Assembly: GCA_900552455.1 (NCBI GenBank)
Contig: URZX01000015.1
Span: 1-55,371, forward strand
Length of the DNA: 55,371 bases
DNA from: an uncultured Peptococcaceae bacterium
GTDB taxonomy: Bacteria > Bacillota > Peptococcia > Peptococcales > Peptococcaceae
Direction of reading: 5' to 3'
Part shown: in pieces, positions 17,066-25,471 of the stretch
How the letters are laid out: each line of letters begins with the position of its first letter
Position numbering within the stretch: the first letter of the stretch is position 1
Position numbers and translations under genes: made by a program
Notes under the pieces: model-generated
The model's input: the letters and a program-made list of their open reading frames with translations, nothing else
What the model was told of the DNA's origin: nothing
The model's database searches: none

Positions 17066-18184
17066 ATGGCTGGAAAATCTAAGAAACAACAAACCATTGC
17101 CGGAATGAATGATGATAAGAACGAAGCGCTCAAGCACGCGCTGAAAGCGATGGAGGATCAGTTTGGACCAGGCACCATCATGCGCCTCGGCGATCAGACC
17201 AAGCTCGAGGTCGAGACCATTCCAACTGGTTCCATCGCTCTCGATCGCGCCCTCGGCGTTGGCGGTTTGCCAAAGGGCCGCATCATCGAGATCTATGGAC
17301 CGGAATCTTCCGGTAAGACCACCGTCGCGCTCCACTGTGTGGCAGAAGCGCAGAAACGCGGCGGCATCGCTGCATTTATCGACGCCGAGCACGCGCTCGA
17401 TCCTGTCTACGCGAAAAACATTGGCGTCGACACGGAAAATCTCCTGATCAGCCAGCCGGACAATGGCGAGCAGGCGCTGGAAGTCTGCGACGCTCTCGTG
17501 CGCAGCGGTGCTGTGGATATGATCGTCGTCGACTCTGTTGCAGCGCTGACGCCACGCGCCGAGATCGAAGGCGAGATGGGCGACACCCACGTTGGTCTGC
17601 TCGCACGCCTCATGAGCCAGGCGCTGCGCAAGCTCACCGCCAACATCGGTCGCACAAACACCGTCGTTATTTTCATCAACCAGATCCGTGAAAAGATCGG
17701 CGTCCTCTATGGTAATCCTGAAACGACCACCGGCGGCCGTGCGCTCAAATTCTATTCCAGCGTGCGTCTCGAGGTGCGTCGCGGCGAAGCCATCAAAAAA
17801 GGCAACGACATCGTCGGCAACCGCACCAAGGTGAAGGTCGTCAAGAATAAAGTGGCGCCGCCGTTCAGAACCTGCGAGTTTGACATTCTCTACGGCGAAG
17901 GGATCTCCAACGAAAGTTCCCTCATCGACATCGCTGCCGAGATGGGCGTGCTCGAAAAGAGCGGCTCCTGGTATTCCTACAAAGGCGAACGCCTCGGCCA
18001 GGGACGCGACAACGTCCGCATTTATCTCCGAGAGCATCCGGAAATGGCGCAGGAGATCGACCAGCGCGTGCGCGGTGTTGCTGTTGACGAAGAACCGGAG
18101 AAGAAGGAGGAAGCCCTTCTGCAGGAAAATATGAACGCGCTTCTCGACGACGATTTCCTCGCAGATGTGGACGATGAACTCTGA
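17066..18184 (+). CDS. recA: Recombinase RecA
   Basis: This 372-residue DNA recombinase forms filaments on single-stranded DNA, drives strand exchange and triggers LexA cleavage. Walker A is GPESSGKTT (about 78-86), followed by [11 protein letters not shown], the L1/L2 region [23 protein letters not shown] and an acidic C-terminal tail. GGAGG lies 8-10 bases before ATG 17066, inside the end of ddl. Only 3 bases separate it from ddl, and no LexA-type operator is visible next to it. Expression must come from upstream or from promoters inside ddl. Confidence 0.98.
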   Translation: MAGKSKKQQTIAGMNDDKNEALKHALKAMEDQFGPGTIMRLGDQTKLEVETIPTGSIALDRALGVGGLPKGRIIEIYGPESSGKTTVALHCVAEAQKRGGIAAFIDAEHALDPVYAKNIGVDTENLLISQPDNGEQALEVCDALVRSGAVDMIVVDSVAALTPRAEIEGEMGDTHVGLLARLMSQALRKLTANIGRTNTVVIFINQIREKIGVLYGNPETTTGGRALKFYSSVRLEVRRGEAIKKGNDIVGNRTKVKVVKNKVAPPFRTCEFDILYGEGISNESSLIDIAAEMGVLEKSGSWYSYKGERLGQGRDNVRIYLREHPEMAQEIDQRVRGVAVDEEPEKKEEALLQENMNALLDDDFLADVDDEL

Positions 18185-18612
18185 TGGAAGAAAAGCATAA
18201 GCAGCTCGCCCTGCGCTATCTCACCGTGCGCATGCGCTCAGAATTTGAGATGCGCCAATATCTGGAGAAAAAGCAGGTAGCGGCTGAAGAGATCGACGAG
18301 ATCGTCGCCTATCTCTATTCCTATCATTATCTCGACGACGTGCAGTTTGCTGAAAGCTTCGTGCGCGACAAACTCCGCTTCAATCCCTGCGGACGACTCA
18401 AGCTCACCTTTGCGCTGCGCGATAAGGGCATCGATTCCTTCATTATAGAGGATACCCTCGCCAGGGAATATCCAGAGGAAGCAGAGATTGCACAGCTTGA
18501 GCGTGAGTACGACAAGTGTCGGGAAAAAGGGAAAAAATACCAACAAACGATGCGCTATCTTTATGGAAAAGGCTACAGCGCTGGACTTCTTTCGGAACTC
18601 GAGCGTTATTGA
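18184..18612 (+). CDS. recX: Regulatory protein RecX
   Basis: This 142-residue helical protein of the RecX family binds RecA filaments and limits their activity. It shows the repeated three-helix pattern, with RMRSEFEMRQYLEKK near the N-terminus and DDVQFAESFVRDKL in the centre. It overlaps the recA stop by one base (TGATG), so the pair is coupled. Length is within the usual 140-270 range. It ends the long plus-strand run; no strong terminator follows before the rny leader promoter. Confidence 0.92.
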   Translation: MEEKHKQLALRYLTVRMRSEFEMRQYLEKKQVAAEEIDEIVAYLYSYHYLDDVQFAESFVRDKLRFNPCGRLKLTFALRDKGIDSFIIEDTLAREYPEEAEIAQLEREYDKCREKGKKYQQTMRYLYGKGYSAGLLSELERY

Positions 18613-18638
18613 CTCACCGTCTGGAAGGCTGAAAAACC

Positions 18639-18667
18639 TTGACACTACGCGCTTTTCAGCGTAAAAT
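18639..18667 (+). promoter_or_regulatory. Strong promoter of the rny leader RNA
   Basis: TTGACA (18639-18644), a 17-bp spacer and TAAAAT (18662-18667). An inverted repeat GCTGAAAA/TTTTCAGC (18628-18635 and 18653-18660) embraces the -35 box and could be an operator. Confidence 0.8.
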
Positions 18668-18673
18668 AATCGT

Positions 18674-18814
18674 AGACTATGGTGAGGTAATTGCTTTGAC
18701 CGCTGATGTGCATGGATGTTAACCGCTTTGGTAACATATAACAGAAATGAAACATTTTGTCATATGGTTGATTACTATGAAGAGCAAACCAAGATAGTTG
18801 GTTTGCTTTTTTTA
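18674..18814 (+). ncRNA. Candidate leader RNA or small RNA upstream of rny
   Basis: About 141 nt lie between a near-consensus promoter and an intrinsic terminator, with no start codon carrying a good ribosome-binding site. Predicted by eye: a hairpin GTTAACC/GGTAAC at 18718-18735 and a longer hairpin CATAT...AAATG/CATTT...ATATG at about 18734-18775. The terminator stem is AGCAAACCA/TGGTTTGCT (18783-18791 with 18799-18807) followed by eight T. It could be a free small RNA or an attenuator controlling rny. I could not match it to a known riboswitch class or 6S RNA. Confidence 0.55.
18783..18814 (+). terminator. Intrinsic terminator between the leader RNA and rny
   Basis: A 9-bp perfect stem with a 7-nt loop and eight T. 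Only 57 bases separate it from the rny start and no clear second promoter lies between, suggesting read-through control. Confidence 0.85.
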
Positions 18815-18871
18815 TTGCCTTAGTCTCAGAAATTACAATTGAACAAAGAATTCTTTAGAAAGGAGGAAGAT

Positions 18872-20407
18872 ATGCTCGAGCTCATTATCGCTGTGATCGT
18901 AGGTTTGGCGATAGGTGGCATCGGAGGTTACATTGCACGAAAAAAATCCTCGGAATCGCTCATCGGTTCCGCGGAAGCCGAAGCGCAGCGCATTCTGGAA
19001 GCGGCCAACAGAGACATTGAAGCCATGAAAAAAGAAGCGCTGATCGAGGCCAAAGACACTGCCCTGCAGATCCGCAATGAAGCGGAAGTAGAGGCAAAGG
19101 AGATTCGTTCAGAGGCGTACAACACCGAAAAACGTTTGGTGCAGAAGGAAGATGCCCTGGACCGCAAATCTACCAATCTTGAAAAGAAAGAAAACGCGCT
19201 TCTTGAAAAAGAAAATAAACTGGAAGAAGCACGCACAGAGTTGAGCGAACTGATCGACAAGCAACAGCTGGAATTAGAGCGTGTTGCCGGCCTCAGTGCC
19301 GAAGAAGCGAAGAATCAGTTGTTCAACCAGGTTGAGAGTGACGTAGACCATAGTCTCGCGGTCATGATCAAGGACAAGGAAGCCGAAGCCAAGGCGTCCG
19401 CCGAAAAAACCGCGCGCAACATCATCGCCGGCGCCATCCAGCGCTGTGCTGCAGATCATGTTGCAGAATCCACCGTTTCCGTCGTTCCGCTTCCAAATGA
19501 CGAGATGAAGGGCCGCATCATCGGCCGCGAAGGCCGCAACATCCGCGCCCTCGAAAATCTCACCGGCGTCGATCTCATCATCGACGACACGCCGGAAGCC
19601 GTCGTGCTCTCCTGCTTCGAACCGATCCGTCGCGAGGTTGCCCGTGTGGCGCTTGAAAAGCTCATCGTCGACGGCCGCATCCATCCAGCCCGCATCGAAG
19701 AAATGGTGCACAAGGCGCAGAAGGAAGTGGACGCGACCATTCGCGAAGCCGGCGAACAGGCTGTATTCGAAACAGGTATCCACCAGTTGCATCCGGAGCT
19801 GGTCAAGCTGCTCGGCCGCTTGAAGTATCGCACCAGCTACGGTCAAAATGTGCTGAAGCATTCCATTGAAGTTTCCCATCTCTCCGGTCTCATGGCCGCC
19901 GAGCTTGGCGTGGACGTGACGCTGGCAAAACGCGCCGGTCTGCTCCACGATATCGGCAAAGCCATCGACCACGACACCGAAGGCTCGCACACCACTCTGG
20001 GGGCAGACATCGCCCGCAAGTACCGCGAACCAGCCGGTGTGCTCAATGCCATCCTCTCACACCACGGAGACGCAGAGCCTAGCTCGGTCGAATCCGTCCT
20101 CGTGGCAGCAGCGGATGCCATTTCTGCCGCCCGTCCAGGCGCGCGCCGGGAAACCCTGGAAAATTACCTCAAACGACTTACCCAGCTGGAAGGCATCGCC
20201 AACGATTTCGATGGCGTCGAAAAAACCTACGCCGTCCAGGCAGGGAGAGAAGTGCGTGTCATCGTCAAACCTGAAAAGATCGACGATGCCCAGAGTGCAA
20301 AGCTCGCTTACGACATCGTCAAACGCATCGAAGCCGAGATGGAATATCCCGGTCAGATCAAAGTGGTCGTCATTCGCGAAACTCGCAACGTGAATTACGC
20401 CAAATAA
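18872..20407 (+). CDS. rny: Ribonuclease Y
   Basis: This 511-residue membrane-anchored endoribonuclease initiates mRNA decay. It has an N-terminal membrane helix ([19 protein letters not shown]), then a long charged coiled coil to about residue 190. The KH domain has [15 protein letters not shown] (about 212-226), and the HD domain has the metal motif [12 protein letters not shown] (about 357-368). I use ATG 18872 because AAAGGAGGA precedes it; a TTG 33 bases upstream is in frame but lacks a site. Position after recA-recX matches many Bacillota. It is followed by a terminator that reappears 876 bp downstream. Confidence 0.96.
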   Translation: MLELIIAVIVGLAIGGIGGYIARKKSSESLIGSAEAEAQRILEAANRDIEAMKKEALIEAKDTALQIRNEAEVEAKEIRSEAYNTEKRLVQKEDALDRKSTNLEKKENALLEKENKLEEARTELSELIDKQQLELERVAGLSAEEAKNQLFNQVESDVDHSLAVMIKDKEAEAKASAEKTARNIIAGAIQRCAADHVAESTVSVVPLPNDEMKGRIIGREGRNIRALENLTGVDLIIDDTPEAVVLSCFEPIRREVARVALEKLIVDGRIHPARIEEMVHKAQKEVDATIREAGEQAVFETGIHQLHPELVKLLGRLKYRTSYGQNVLKHSIEVSHLSGLMAAELGVDVTLAKRAGLLHDIGKAIDHDTEGSHTTLGADIARKYREPAGVLNAILSHHGDAEPSSVESVLVAAADAISAARPGARRETLENYLKRLTQLEGIANDFDGVEKTYAVQAGREVRVIVKPEKIDDAQSAKLAYDIVKRIEAEMEYPGQIKVVVIRETRNVNYAK

Positions 20408-20417
20408 CATCGCAACC

Positions 20418-20453
20418 AAAAACGCGTGCCAGCTGTGGGGCACGCGTTTTTTC
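20418..20453 (+). terminator. Terminator of rny, copy 1 of the 37-bp repeat
   Basis: Stem AACGCGTGCC/GGCACGCGTT (20421-20430 with 20439-20448), 8-nt loop, T tract. The block 20421-20457 recurs perfectly at 21297-21333. Confidence 0.92.
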
Positions 20454-20457
20454 GTGG
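20421..20457 (+). repeat. 37-bp direct repeat, left copy, flanking the GNAT cassette
   Basis: Perfectly identical to 21297-21333. The repeated block is the whole rny terminator hairpin plus T tract and a following CGTGG. Confidence 0.9.
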
Positions 20458-20519
20458 AATAATTTGCAGAAATGCGGTATAATAATCGTAGAGAAAATTT
20501 TTTTAGGAGGTGAGTGGTA

Positions 20520-20702
20520 ATGGCCACATCGAGTATCTTTGCTGACTTTTCTATTCACGACCCTAAAACTTTGAAAAACTTTATCGACGCGCTGGAAGAT
20601 TCTAGAGCAGAAGTTGAGAGAAAGGGATCACAAACTGATTCGACAAATCCTGTTCGTCAGCTGACAGATCCAGCTGAGATCAAAGATTTTCTGTTGAAAT
20701 AA
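20520..20702 (+). CDS. Small protein preceding a GNAT acetyltransferase, candidate antitoxin
   Basis: This is a 60-residue acidic protein starting MATSSIFADFSIHDPKTL and ending EIKDFLLK. ATG 20520 lies 9 bases after AGGAGG (20505-20510), with a TATAAT box at 20478-20483. It shows no ribbon-helix-helix motif I can recognise and no membrane segment. Its size and its position 10 bases before a GNAT gene suggest an antitoxin or partner, but this is inference. Base composition is clearly more AT-rich than flanking genes, and the pair is bounded by 37-bp direct repeats, consistent with recent gain. Confidence 0.6.
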   Translation: MATSSIFADFSIHDPKTLKNFIDALEDSRAEVERKGSQTDSTNPVRQLTDPAEIKDFLLK

Positions 20703-20712
20703 GGGGACAATC

Positions 20713-21291
20713 ATGACATATAGATCGATCAATATTTTGGATGCTATTGAGCAAATCGGAGAAAGTGCTACACAGGAACTTATCTCCGATTTTTCTTGTA
20801 GTAAAAATCAGGATATCCAACACTTTTTGCAGCATAATGCGATTGATTTTGCGAAGAGAAAAATTTCGATCACCCATCTTGTTTTCGACGAAGAAAAGAG
20901 GATTGTGGGATATTATACGCTCACTCACAAGCCGCTCTTGATCTCAGAGAAAGACAGAGCGTCTCTTTCAAAATCAGATGAAAAGAAAATCGCACGATAT
21001 TGTAAATTGGATGAAGATAGTGGTGCCTATACAGTTTCAGCATTTCTCATTGCACAATTTGGTAAGTCTGACCGCAGTTCGATAGGTGGAAATGAACTGA
21101 TGCAAGCAGCAGTCGCAACATTGACCATGGTACAGAGACAAGTTGGTGGCGGGATTATCTTTCTGGAATGTGAAGATCATGAGAAACTGTTGGCTTTCTA
21201 TCAAAATGAACAAAATTGTTATAAGCGTTATGGCTTTAGAAAATCTGACAAGGATGCAAAGACCTATGTCCGTTTATTGAGATTTTTTTGA
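20713..21291 (+). CDS. GNAT-family N-acetyltransferase, toxin-like
   Basis: This 192-residue protein has GNAT features: an AcCoA-binding-loop-like segment RSSIGGNELMQAAVATL in the centre and the C-terminal LLAFYQNEQNCYKRYGFRKS that closes the fold. The N-terminal part (IQHFLQHNAIDFAKRKIS) and the central IVGYYTL strand resemble aminoacyl-tRNA-acetylating toxins of the TacT/AtaT type. Toxicity is inferred from size, paired small gene and mobile context; an ordinary acetyltransferase is possible. GGGG precedes ATG 20713. AT-rich codon use differs sharply from neighbours. Confidence 0.75.
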   Translation: MTYRSINILDAIEQIGESATQELISDFSCSKNQDIQHFLQHNAIDFAKRKISITHLVFDEEKRIVGYYTLTHKPLLISEKDRASLSKSDEKKIARYCKLDEDSGAYTVSAFLIAQFGKSDRSSIGGNELMQAAVATLTMVQRQVGGGIIFLECEDHEKLLAFYQNEQNCYKRYGFRKSDKDAKTYVRLLRFF

Positions 21292-21296
21292 TCGTC

Positions 21297-21333
21297 AACG
21301 CGTGCCAGCTGTGGGGCACGCGTTTTTTCGTGG
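21297..21333 (+). repeat. 37-bp direct repeat, right copy (also terminator of the GNAT pair)
   Basis: Exact copy of 20421-20457, including the hairpin and T tract, placed 5 bases after the GNAT stop. It ends at 21333; homology to the promoter of the second LuxR-like gene begins at 21334. Confidence 0.92.
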
Positions 21334-21336
21334 GCG

Positions 21337-21365
21337 TTGAAAGTGTTCGGGAAAACGACTATAAT
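21337..21365 (+). promoter_or_regulatory. Promoter of LuxR-like regulator A
   Basis: TTGAAA (21337-21342), a 17-bp spacer and TATAAT (21360-21365). Positions 21334-21352 match 17 of 19 bases of the corresponding region at 32269-32287. Confidence 0.85.
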
Positions 21366-21397
21366 ACAATGAGAAACCAGCAAAGGAGGAACGCATC

Positions 21398-22585
21398 ATG
21401 GTTTATATCAGCGTGGCAGAAGCAGCCGAGCGCTGGCAGCTTTCTGAGCGCCGCGTGCAGAAATTCGCGCGCGACGGGCGCATTCCCGGGGCGAAAAAAT
21501 TCAGCGGCAGCTGGGCCATTCCAGAGGATGCTGCGCGCCTACAGGATCCGCGAAAATCTGACGGCGCTGCGCCCCAAAAACCGCAGGCGTTTCTTTTGCC
21601 GATGCCACTTATGAACACAACCTTTGCGCCTGGGCAAGCAGCCGAAGCTGCGGCGGCCATTTCGGATCCGGACCTGCGCGCCATCGCCCGCGCCGAACTC
21701 GCTTATTTCAGCGGACGGGCCGAAGATGCTGCAGCGATCGCCGCGCCATACCTTGACAGCGACGAACCGGCGCTGTGCCTTTCCGCTTGTCTGATCTTTT
21801 CCTACGCCAATCTCACTCTTGGCCAGATCCAACGTGCCAGAGCGGCGCTTGTGCGTGTGCAGCAGAGCATTGATGCATTTGATGCGGACACGCTGCCCGA
21901 GCTGCGCGCCGCCGGGCTTTTCATCGTGACCACAGCAAGCGTGCTCCTGCATCTGCCGCTTTCGAATGAGATGCCGGATCTTTCCGCCGCTTTCAAATAT
22001 CTGCCGCCGGGCTTGCGCCAGTTCGCCGTGTATGTGCAGGCGCATCAAAAATACCTCGCCGGCGACTACACTGGCAGCATTGCCGTGGTGGAAAACGCGC
22101 TGAATTTTGAGCGCGCCGTCTATCCCATCCCCGCCATCTATCTCCATCTCGTCGCCGTCATGGACGCCATGAGCCTCAAAGAACCCGACCGCGCCGAAGC
22201 GCACTTGCTCGCCGCCTGGGAGCTGGCTCAACCGGACGATCTCATCGAAGCCTTCGGCGAGCACCACGGCCTTCTCGGCGGCATGCTCGAAGTCGTCATC
22301 AAGCCGCGTTGGCCCGAGGATTTCAAGCGCATCATCGATATCACCTATCGTTTTTCCTGGGGCTGGCGCCGCGTGCACAATCCAGACACCGGTCACGATG
22401 TCGCCGACAATCTCAGTACCACCGAGTTTGCCATCTGCATGCTCGCCGCCCGCGACTGGAACGATGGCGAGATCGCCGAGCATCTGAATCTCTCGGTACA
22501 CACCGTCAAGAGTCATCTTTCCAACGCTTACAGCAAGCTCGGCATCAAAGGGCGTAGAGCGCTCAAAGATCATATGCTTCTTTAA
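21398..22585 (+). CDS. Two-headed transcriptional regulator A (excisionase-like HTH + LuxR HTH)
   Basis: This 395-residue protein begins with a helix-turn-helix of the MerR/excisionase type (YISVAEAAERWQLSERRVQKF...DGRIPGAKK, residues 3-35). It ends with a LuxR-type HTH (TTEFAICMLAARDWNDGEIAEHLNLSV, then HTVKSHLSNAYSKLGI). The middle 250 residues are helical and TPR-like (ARAALVRVQQSI, RAEAHLLAAWELAQPDD). No receiver or kinase domain is seen. AAAGGAGG precedes ATG 21398. A paralogue with the same architecture lies at 32332-33495. The residues around AEAFGEHHGLLGG to AARDW are almost identical between the two. The role is probably control of the adjacent secreted-protein genes; the ligand is unknown. 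Confidence 0.82.
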   Translation: MVYISVAEAAERWQLSERRVQKFARDGRIPGAKKFSGSWAIPEDAARLQDPRKSDGAAPQKPQAFLLPMPLMNTTFAPGQAAEAAAAISDPDLRAIARAELAYFSGRAEDAAAIAAPYLDSDEPALCLSACLIFSYANLTLGQIQRARAALVRVQQSIDAFDADTLPELRAAGLFIVTTASVLLHLPLSNEMPDLSAAFKYLPPGLRQFAVYVQAHQKYLAGDYTGSIAVVENALNFERAVYPIPAIYLHLVAVMDAMSLKEPDRAEAHLLAAWELAQPDDLIEAFGEHHGLLGGMLEVVIKPRWPEDFKRIIDITYRFSWGWRRVHNPDTGHDVADNLSTTEFAICMLAARDWNDGEIAEHLNLSVHTVKSHLSNAYSKLGIKGRRALKDHMLL

Positions 22586-22620
22586 GGGACGTCTGCCCTG
22601 CGCAGGCATCCCTCTTTTTT
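22585..22620 (+). terminator. Terminator of regulator A
   Basis: A 12-bp stem with one mismatch (22585-22596 with 22602-22613) followed by six T. Its right half GCAGGCATCCCTC recurs in the terminator of regulator B. Confidence 0.85.
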
Positions 22621-22635
22621 GTGTAAAAACGAGCC

Positions 22636-22664
22636 ATGGCAAATCTTGAGCGATGTGGTATTCT
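22636..22664 (+). promoter_or_regulatory. Promoter of the 98-aa gene, matching that of the SGNH-SLH gene
   Basis: ATGGCA (22636-22641), a 17-bp spacer and TGG-TATTCT (22659-22664). The arrangement GAGCCAT-N18-TGGTATTSTTRTA is shared, with the same spacing, with 33547-33584. Confidence 0.55.
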
Positions 22665-22720
22665 TATAGAAAGAAACTCATCACTTGCGAGAGGCGCAGC
22701 GCGCCGGAAAGGAGCACACC

Positions 22721-23017
22721 ATGATGAACTATGTTTGGCTTGGACAATTTGATCAGGGCCAGAAAATGGCCGGGACCATCGACCTTGGCTTAAAAGATGA
22801 TTTTGGCAACGCCTACGCGACCGACATCAACTGTCCGGAGGATTTGCAGCCGGAAGTTGTAGAATGGAAAGACGACGAAACCGATCTCGTCTACTGGCGT
22901 GTCTACCTCAGAACGTCAGCGATCAGTCAGGCGGGCACCTTCGGTTTTTGTATGCGCAGCGACAAAGCGAGCACCGATCCTGTCACCTATGTATTTGGCG
23001 TGAAAGGCGCAAAATAA
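22721..23017 (+). CDS. Small uncharacterised protein (98 aa)
   Basis: I do not recognise this protein. It starts MMNYVWLGQFDQGQKMAG and ends FGVKGAK. It is probably beta-rich and has no signal peptide or membrane helix, with several tryptophans in a central WKDDETDLVYWRVYLRTS segment. GGAAAGGAG lies before ATG 22721; an earlier in-frame start lacks a site. It has its own promoter and is closed by a hairpin terminator before the SLH gene. It sits between regulator A and the surface-protein gene, with no counterpart in the second module. Confidence 0.65.
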   Translation: MMNYVWLGQFDQGQKMAGTIDLGLKDDFGNAYATDINCPEDLQPEVVEWKDDETDLVYWRVYLRTSAISQAGTFGFCMRSDKASTDPVTYVFGVKGAK

Positions 23018-23027
23018 ATTGTCCGAG

Positions 23028-23062
23028 CGTGCAGGCGACAATTTTTCGCCTGCACGTTTCTT
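23028..23062 (+). terminator. Terminator after the 98-aa gene
   Basis: A perfect 11-bp stem CGTGCAGGCGA/TCGCCTGCACG (23028-23038 with 23046-23056) followed by a T-rich run. Confidence 0.7.
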
Positions 23063-23083
23063 CGTGAGAAAGGAAAGGTGAGA

Positions 23084-25471
23084 ATGATGATAAAACGAAA
23101 ATGTTTGGCCGCCCTGCTGGCGCTGAGCCTCCTCGCCAGCCTCCTGCCCCTTGGCGCCCAGCCAGCGCTGGCGGCTGCACCGAACGGACAGGTGATCTAT
23201 GTCGGCAACGTAAATGTGACAAGCGGCGGCTACTGGACGACGGACGACAGCGGAAACGTCACCGCGTACTCAGGCGAAGGCACACCGGCGGACAACTTTA
23301 TCCATTATGACGCAACGAATAATGTCCTGACCCTGCACAACGCCACTATTAAAAAAGGATTGGATTACAGTGAAAGTATTCAAGGTGGCACATACATCCA
23401 TGGTTCAGCCATTGGCGTGTTCCATCTGAACGGCGCTGCGGAGTTGACCATCCGGTTGGAGGGCACCAATACAATCGCAGAGGTCAGCACGGGGATTTAT
23501 GTGTTGGCGTTCTCCAATTCTACCGGCGACGCCAGCCTGACCATCACGGGCAACGGCAGCGATGCTACCCTGGAAATCAACAGTGCCGAGGTAAAGGCCG
23601 TGGGCGGTACCTATACGAGTTGTAGCGGTGTTTTGGTGCGGAGCAAGAATGACTCGAGCGTATCGCTGACCGTTGACGGCGGCAGCCTGACTGCGACCGG
23701 CAAAGGCAGTAGTGGTGCAGGGATTCGCTTTCAGTTTGGCACTGGCACTTCCGGCTCCGGCACGCCCAGCCTGAACGTAAGCAACAATGCCATTGTGCGG
23801 GCCAGCGGCGATGCGGGCGGGATTGCGTCGAACGCCAGCGCTGCAACACCTTCCGGCACAGGTATCGTCTTTGATGGCGGAACCGGCACCGTGTACGGCA
23901 TCGTGACCTTGCAGGAGGATTTAGAGATCGGCGAGGGCGAGAGCCTGTCGCTGGCGAGTGGAGCCAGCCTGAACGCCGGCAGCCACAACGTGATCGTGGA
24001 CGGCGGCCCGGTGGACGAAGGTTTGAAAAGCAGCGTGATCAGCAGGGATGCCTTCATTTTCCCGGAAAGCCTAACACTGGAGTATGCCGAAAATCAGAAC
24101 GCGATGTATTCAGAGAGCGGTGATATCACACTGGATGAAAATATCGCGCTAAACGGCGACGGCAAGCTTGTCATCTATGGCAGCTATGGTCAGGGAAAAT
24201 CCGGCTTTGCGCTGACGCGCGAGGCAGGGAGCGAAACAGCGACAGTCACCATCAGCGTGTCGGATATGACGGCTGATGGGACCTACTTGATTTCGGAGCA
24301 GACCAAAGCCCTCGCCGTTTTTGATAAGGATACAACGGACAAGACGCGTGCGCTGAACGTATTATATGAGAAAGCCAGTCTGAACAAATTACTTCCTCCA
24401 GGCACTTACAAGGGCAAGATCGTCCTCTACGCCGGCTATACGACAGAAGAAGTGACGGCTGATAAAGAAGTTACGAATGTGGATCTGGACAAGCTGTGGA
24501 AATATGAAATCCCTGTGACGCTGACGCTACGAACGCTAATTACTGAGCAGCCAGAAAATCAGAATGTGATAGAAGGTGAAGAAGCCACCTTTAGCGTGAC
24601 CGCCAGCGGCAGAGGAGCGCTGACGTATCAGTGGCAGCAGCTCAACAGTAGCGGCAGCTGGGAGAATATTCCCGATGCAACTTCAGCCACCTACACCATA
24701 ACAGATACCACCACAGCCATCAGCGGCAACCAATACCGCTGCGTGGTAACCTCGGGTATGGATGGCGTCGTAGAGACGAGCGAAGCGGCGATGCTCACTG
24801 TCGCCGCAGCCAGCTACAGCATTTCTGTTGATCCAGCCACGCTGGATTTCGGCAGCATCACCGAAGGCGAAGCCCGGCCAGCAGCGCAGGAAGTGACCAT
24901 CACCAACACCGGCAACCAGAGCGTGACGCTCGTTCAGCCGACGGCGGAGAATTTTGAGATCGGTAAGCTTTCTGAAACAACGCTTGAGCCAGACGAAACT
25001 GCCACCTTCACCATCCAGCCAAAGGATAAGCTCCCGCGCGGCAGCTACAGCGAGCAGATCGTTGTCAGCAATACGAACGACGAAAAGGTAATCATCACCG
25101 CCACCTTTACCGTCAAGGAACCGCCATACACCGGCAAATACAGCTACGAACTCACCACCAGCGTCGGTGACCACGGCAGCCTGACCGTCGATCGCTACGC
25201 CACCGAAGGGGAACGCGTGACCATCACCGTCACGCCTGACGACGCCTATCTGTTGGATGAACTCGTCGTCACTGCGAATGGCAAAGACGTCGAACTCACC
25301 GCGGGCGCCGATGGGACATTCTCTTTCACGATGCCAAGCGCCGATGTACGAATCAGCGCCACTTTCGCCGAAGATCCAGACTGGACGGAACCGGAAGAAC
25401 CAGCGACAGACGTCAGCGATATCTTCCTCGACGTCGCACCAAACGCCTGGTATAAAGACGCTGTGCAATAA
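23084..25471 (+). CDS. Secreted multidomain surface protein cut before its SLH repeats
   Basis: About 795 residues. A signal peptide (IKRKCLAALLALSLLASLL...QPALA) is followed by a repetitive beta-rich region to about residue 310, resembling carbohydrate-binding beta-helix domains. An Ig-like domain (TYQWQQLNSSGSW...YRCVVTSG, about 485-570) comes next. An ASH-like domain (DPATLDFGSITEGEARPAAQ) lies at about 575-680, then an InlB-B-type repeat (TTSVGDHGSLTVDRYATEGE). It ends with the first half of an SLH repeat (DIFLDVAPNAWYKDAVQ) at TAA 25469-25471. The same frame continues with three SLH segments to 25957. I prefer ATG 23084 after AGGAAAGG; GTG 23078 and ATG 23087 are alternatives. If translation stops here the protein loses its wall anchor. 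Confidence 0.85.
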   Translation: MMIKRKCLAALLALSLLASLLPLGAQPALAAAPNGQVIYVGNVNVTSGGYWTTDDSGNVTAYSGEGTPADNFIHYDATNNVLTLHNATIKKGLDYSESIQGGTYIHGSAIGVFHLNGAAELTIRLEGTNTIAEVSTGIYVLAFSNSTGDASLTITGNGSDATLEINSAEVKAVGGTYTSCSGVLVRSKNDSSVSLTVDGGSLTATGKGSSGAGIRFQFGTGTSGSGTPSLNVSNNAIVRASGDAGGIASNASAATPSGTGIVFDGGTGTVYGIVTLQEDLEIGEGESLSLASGASLNAGSHNVIVDGGPVDEGLKSSVISRDAFIFPESLTLEYAENQNAMYSESGDITLDENIALNGDGKLVIYGSYGQGKSGFALTREAGSETATVTISVSDMTADGTYLISEQTKALAVFDKDTTDKTRALNVLYEKASLNKLLPPGTYKGKIVLYAGYTTEEVTADKEVTNVDLDKLWKYEIPVTLTLRTLITEQPENQNVIEGEEATFSVTASGRGALTYQWQQLNSSGSWENIPDATSATYTITDTTTAISGNQYRCVVTSGMDGVVETSEAAMLTVAAASYSISVDPATLDFGSITEGEARPAAQEVTITNTGNQSVTLVQPTAENFEIGKLSETTLEPDETATFTIQPKDKLPRGSYSEQIVVSNTNDEKVIITATFTVKEPPYTGKYSYELTTSVGDHGSLTVDRYATEGERVTITVTPDDAYLLDELVVTANGKDVELTAGADGTFSFTMPSADVRISATFAEDPDWTEPEEPATDVSDIFLDVAPNAWYKDAVQ

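Noticed and set aside
17040..17066. LexA/SOS box directly upstream of recA
   Set aside because: Only 3 bases separate ddl and recA, and no palindromic GAAC...GTTC type site is visible in the nearby coding sequence.
15977..18037. 686-codon minus-strand frame opposite ddl and recA
   Set aside because: It is an antisense shadow of two conserved genes, with composition rich in Asp/His/Arg/Val and no recognisable motif.
25469..25471. Programmed stop-codon recoding in the SLH gene
   Set aside because: The codon is TAA, not the TGA used for selenocysteine, and no SECIS-like hairpin or pseudoknot is apparent just downstream.
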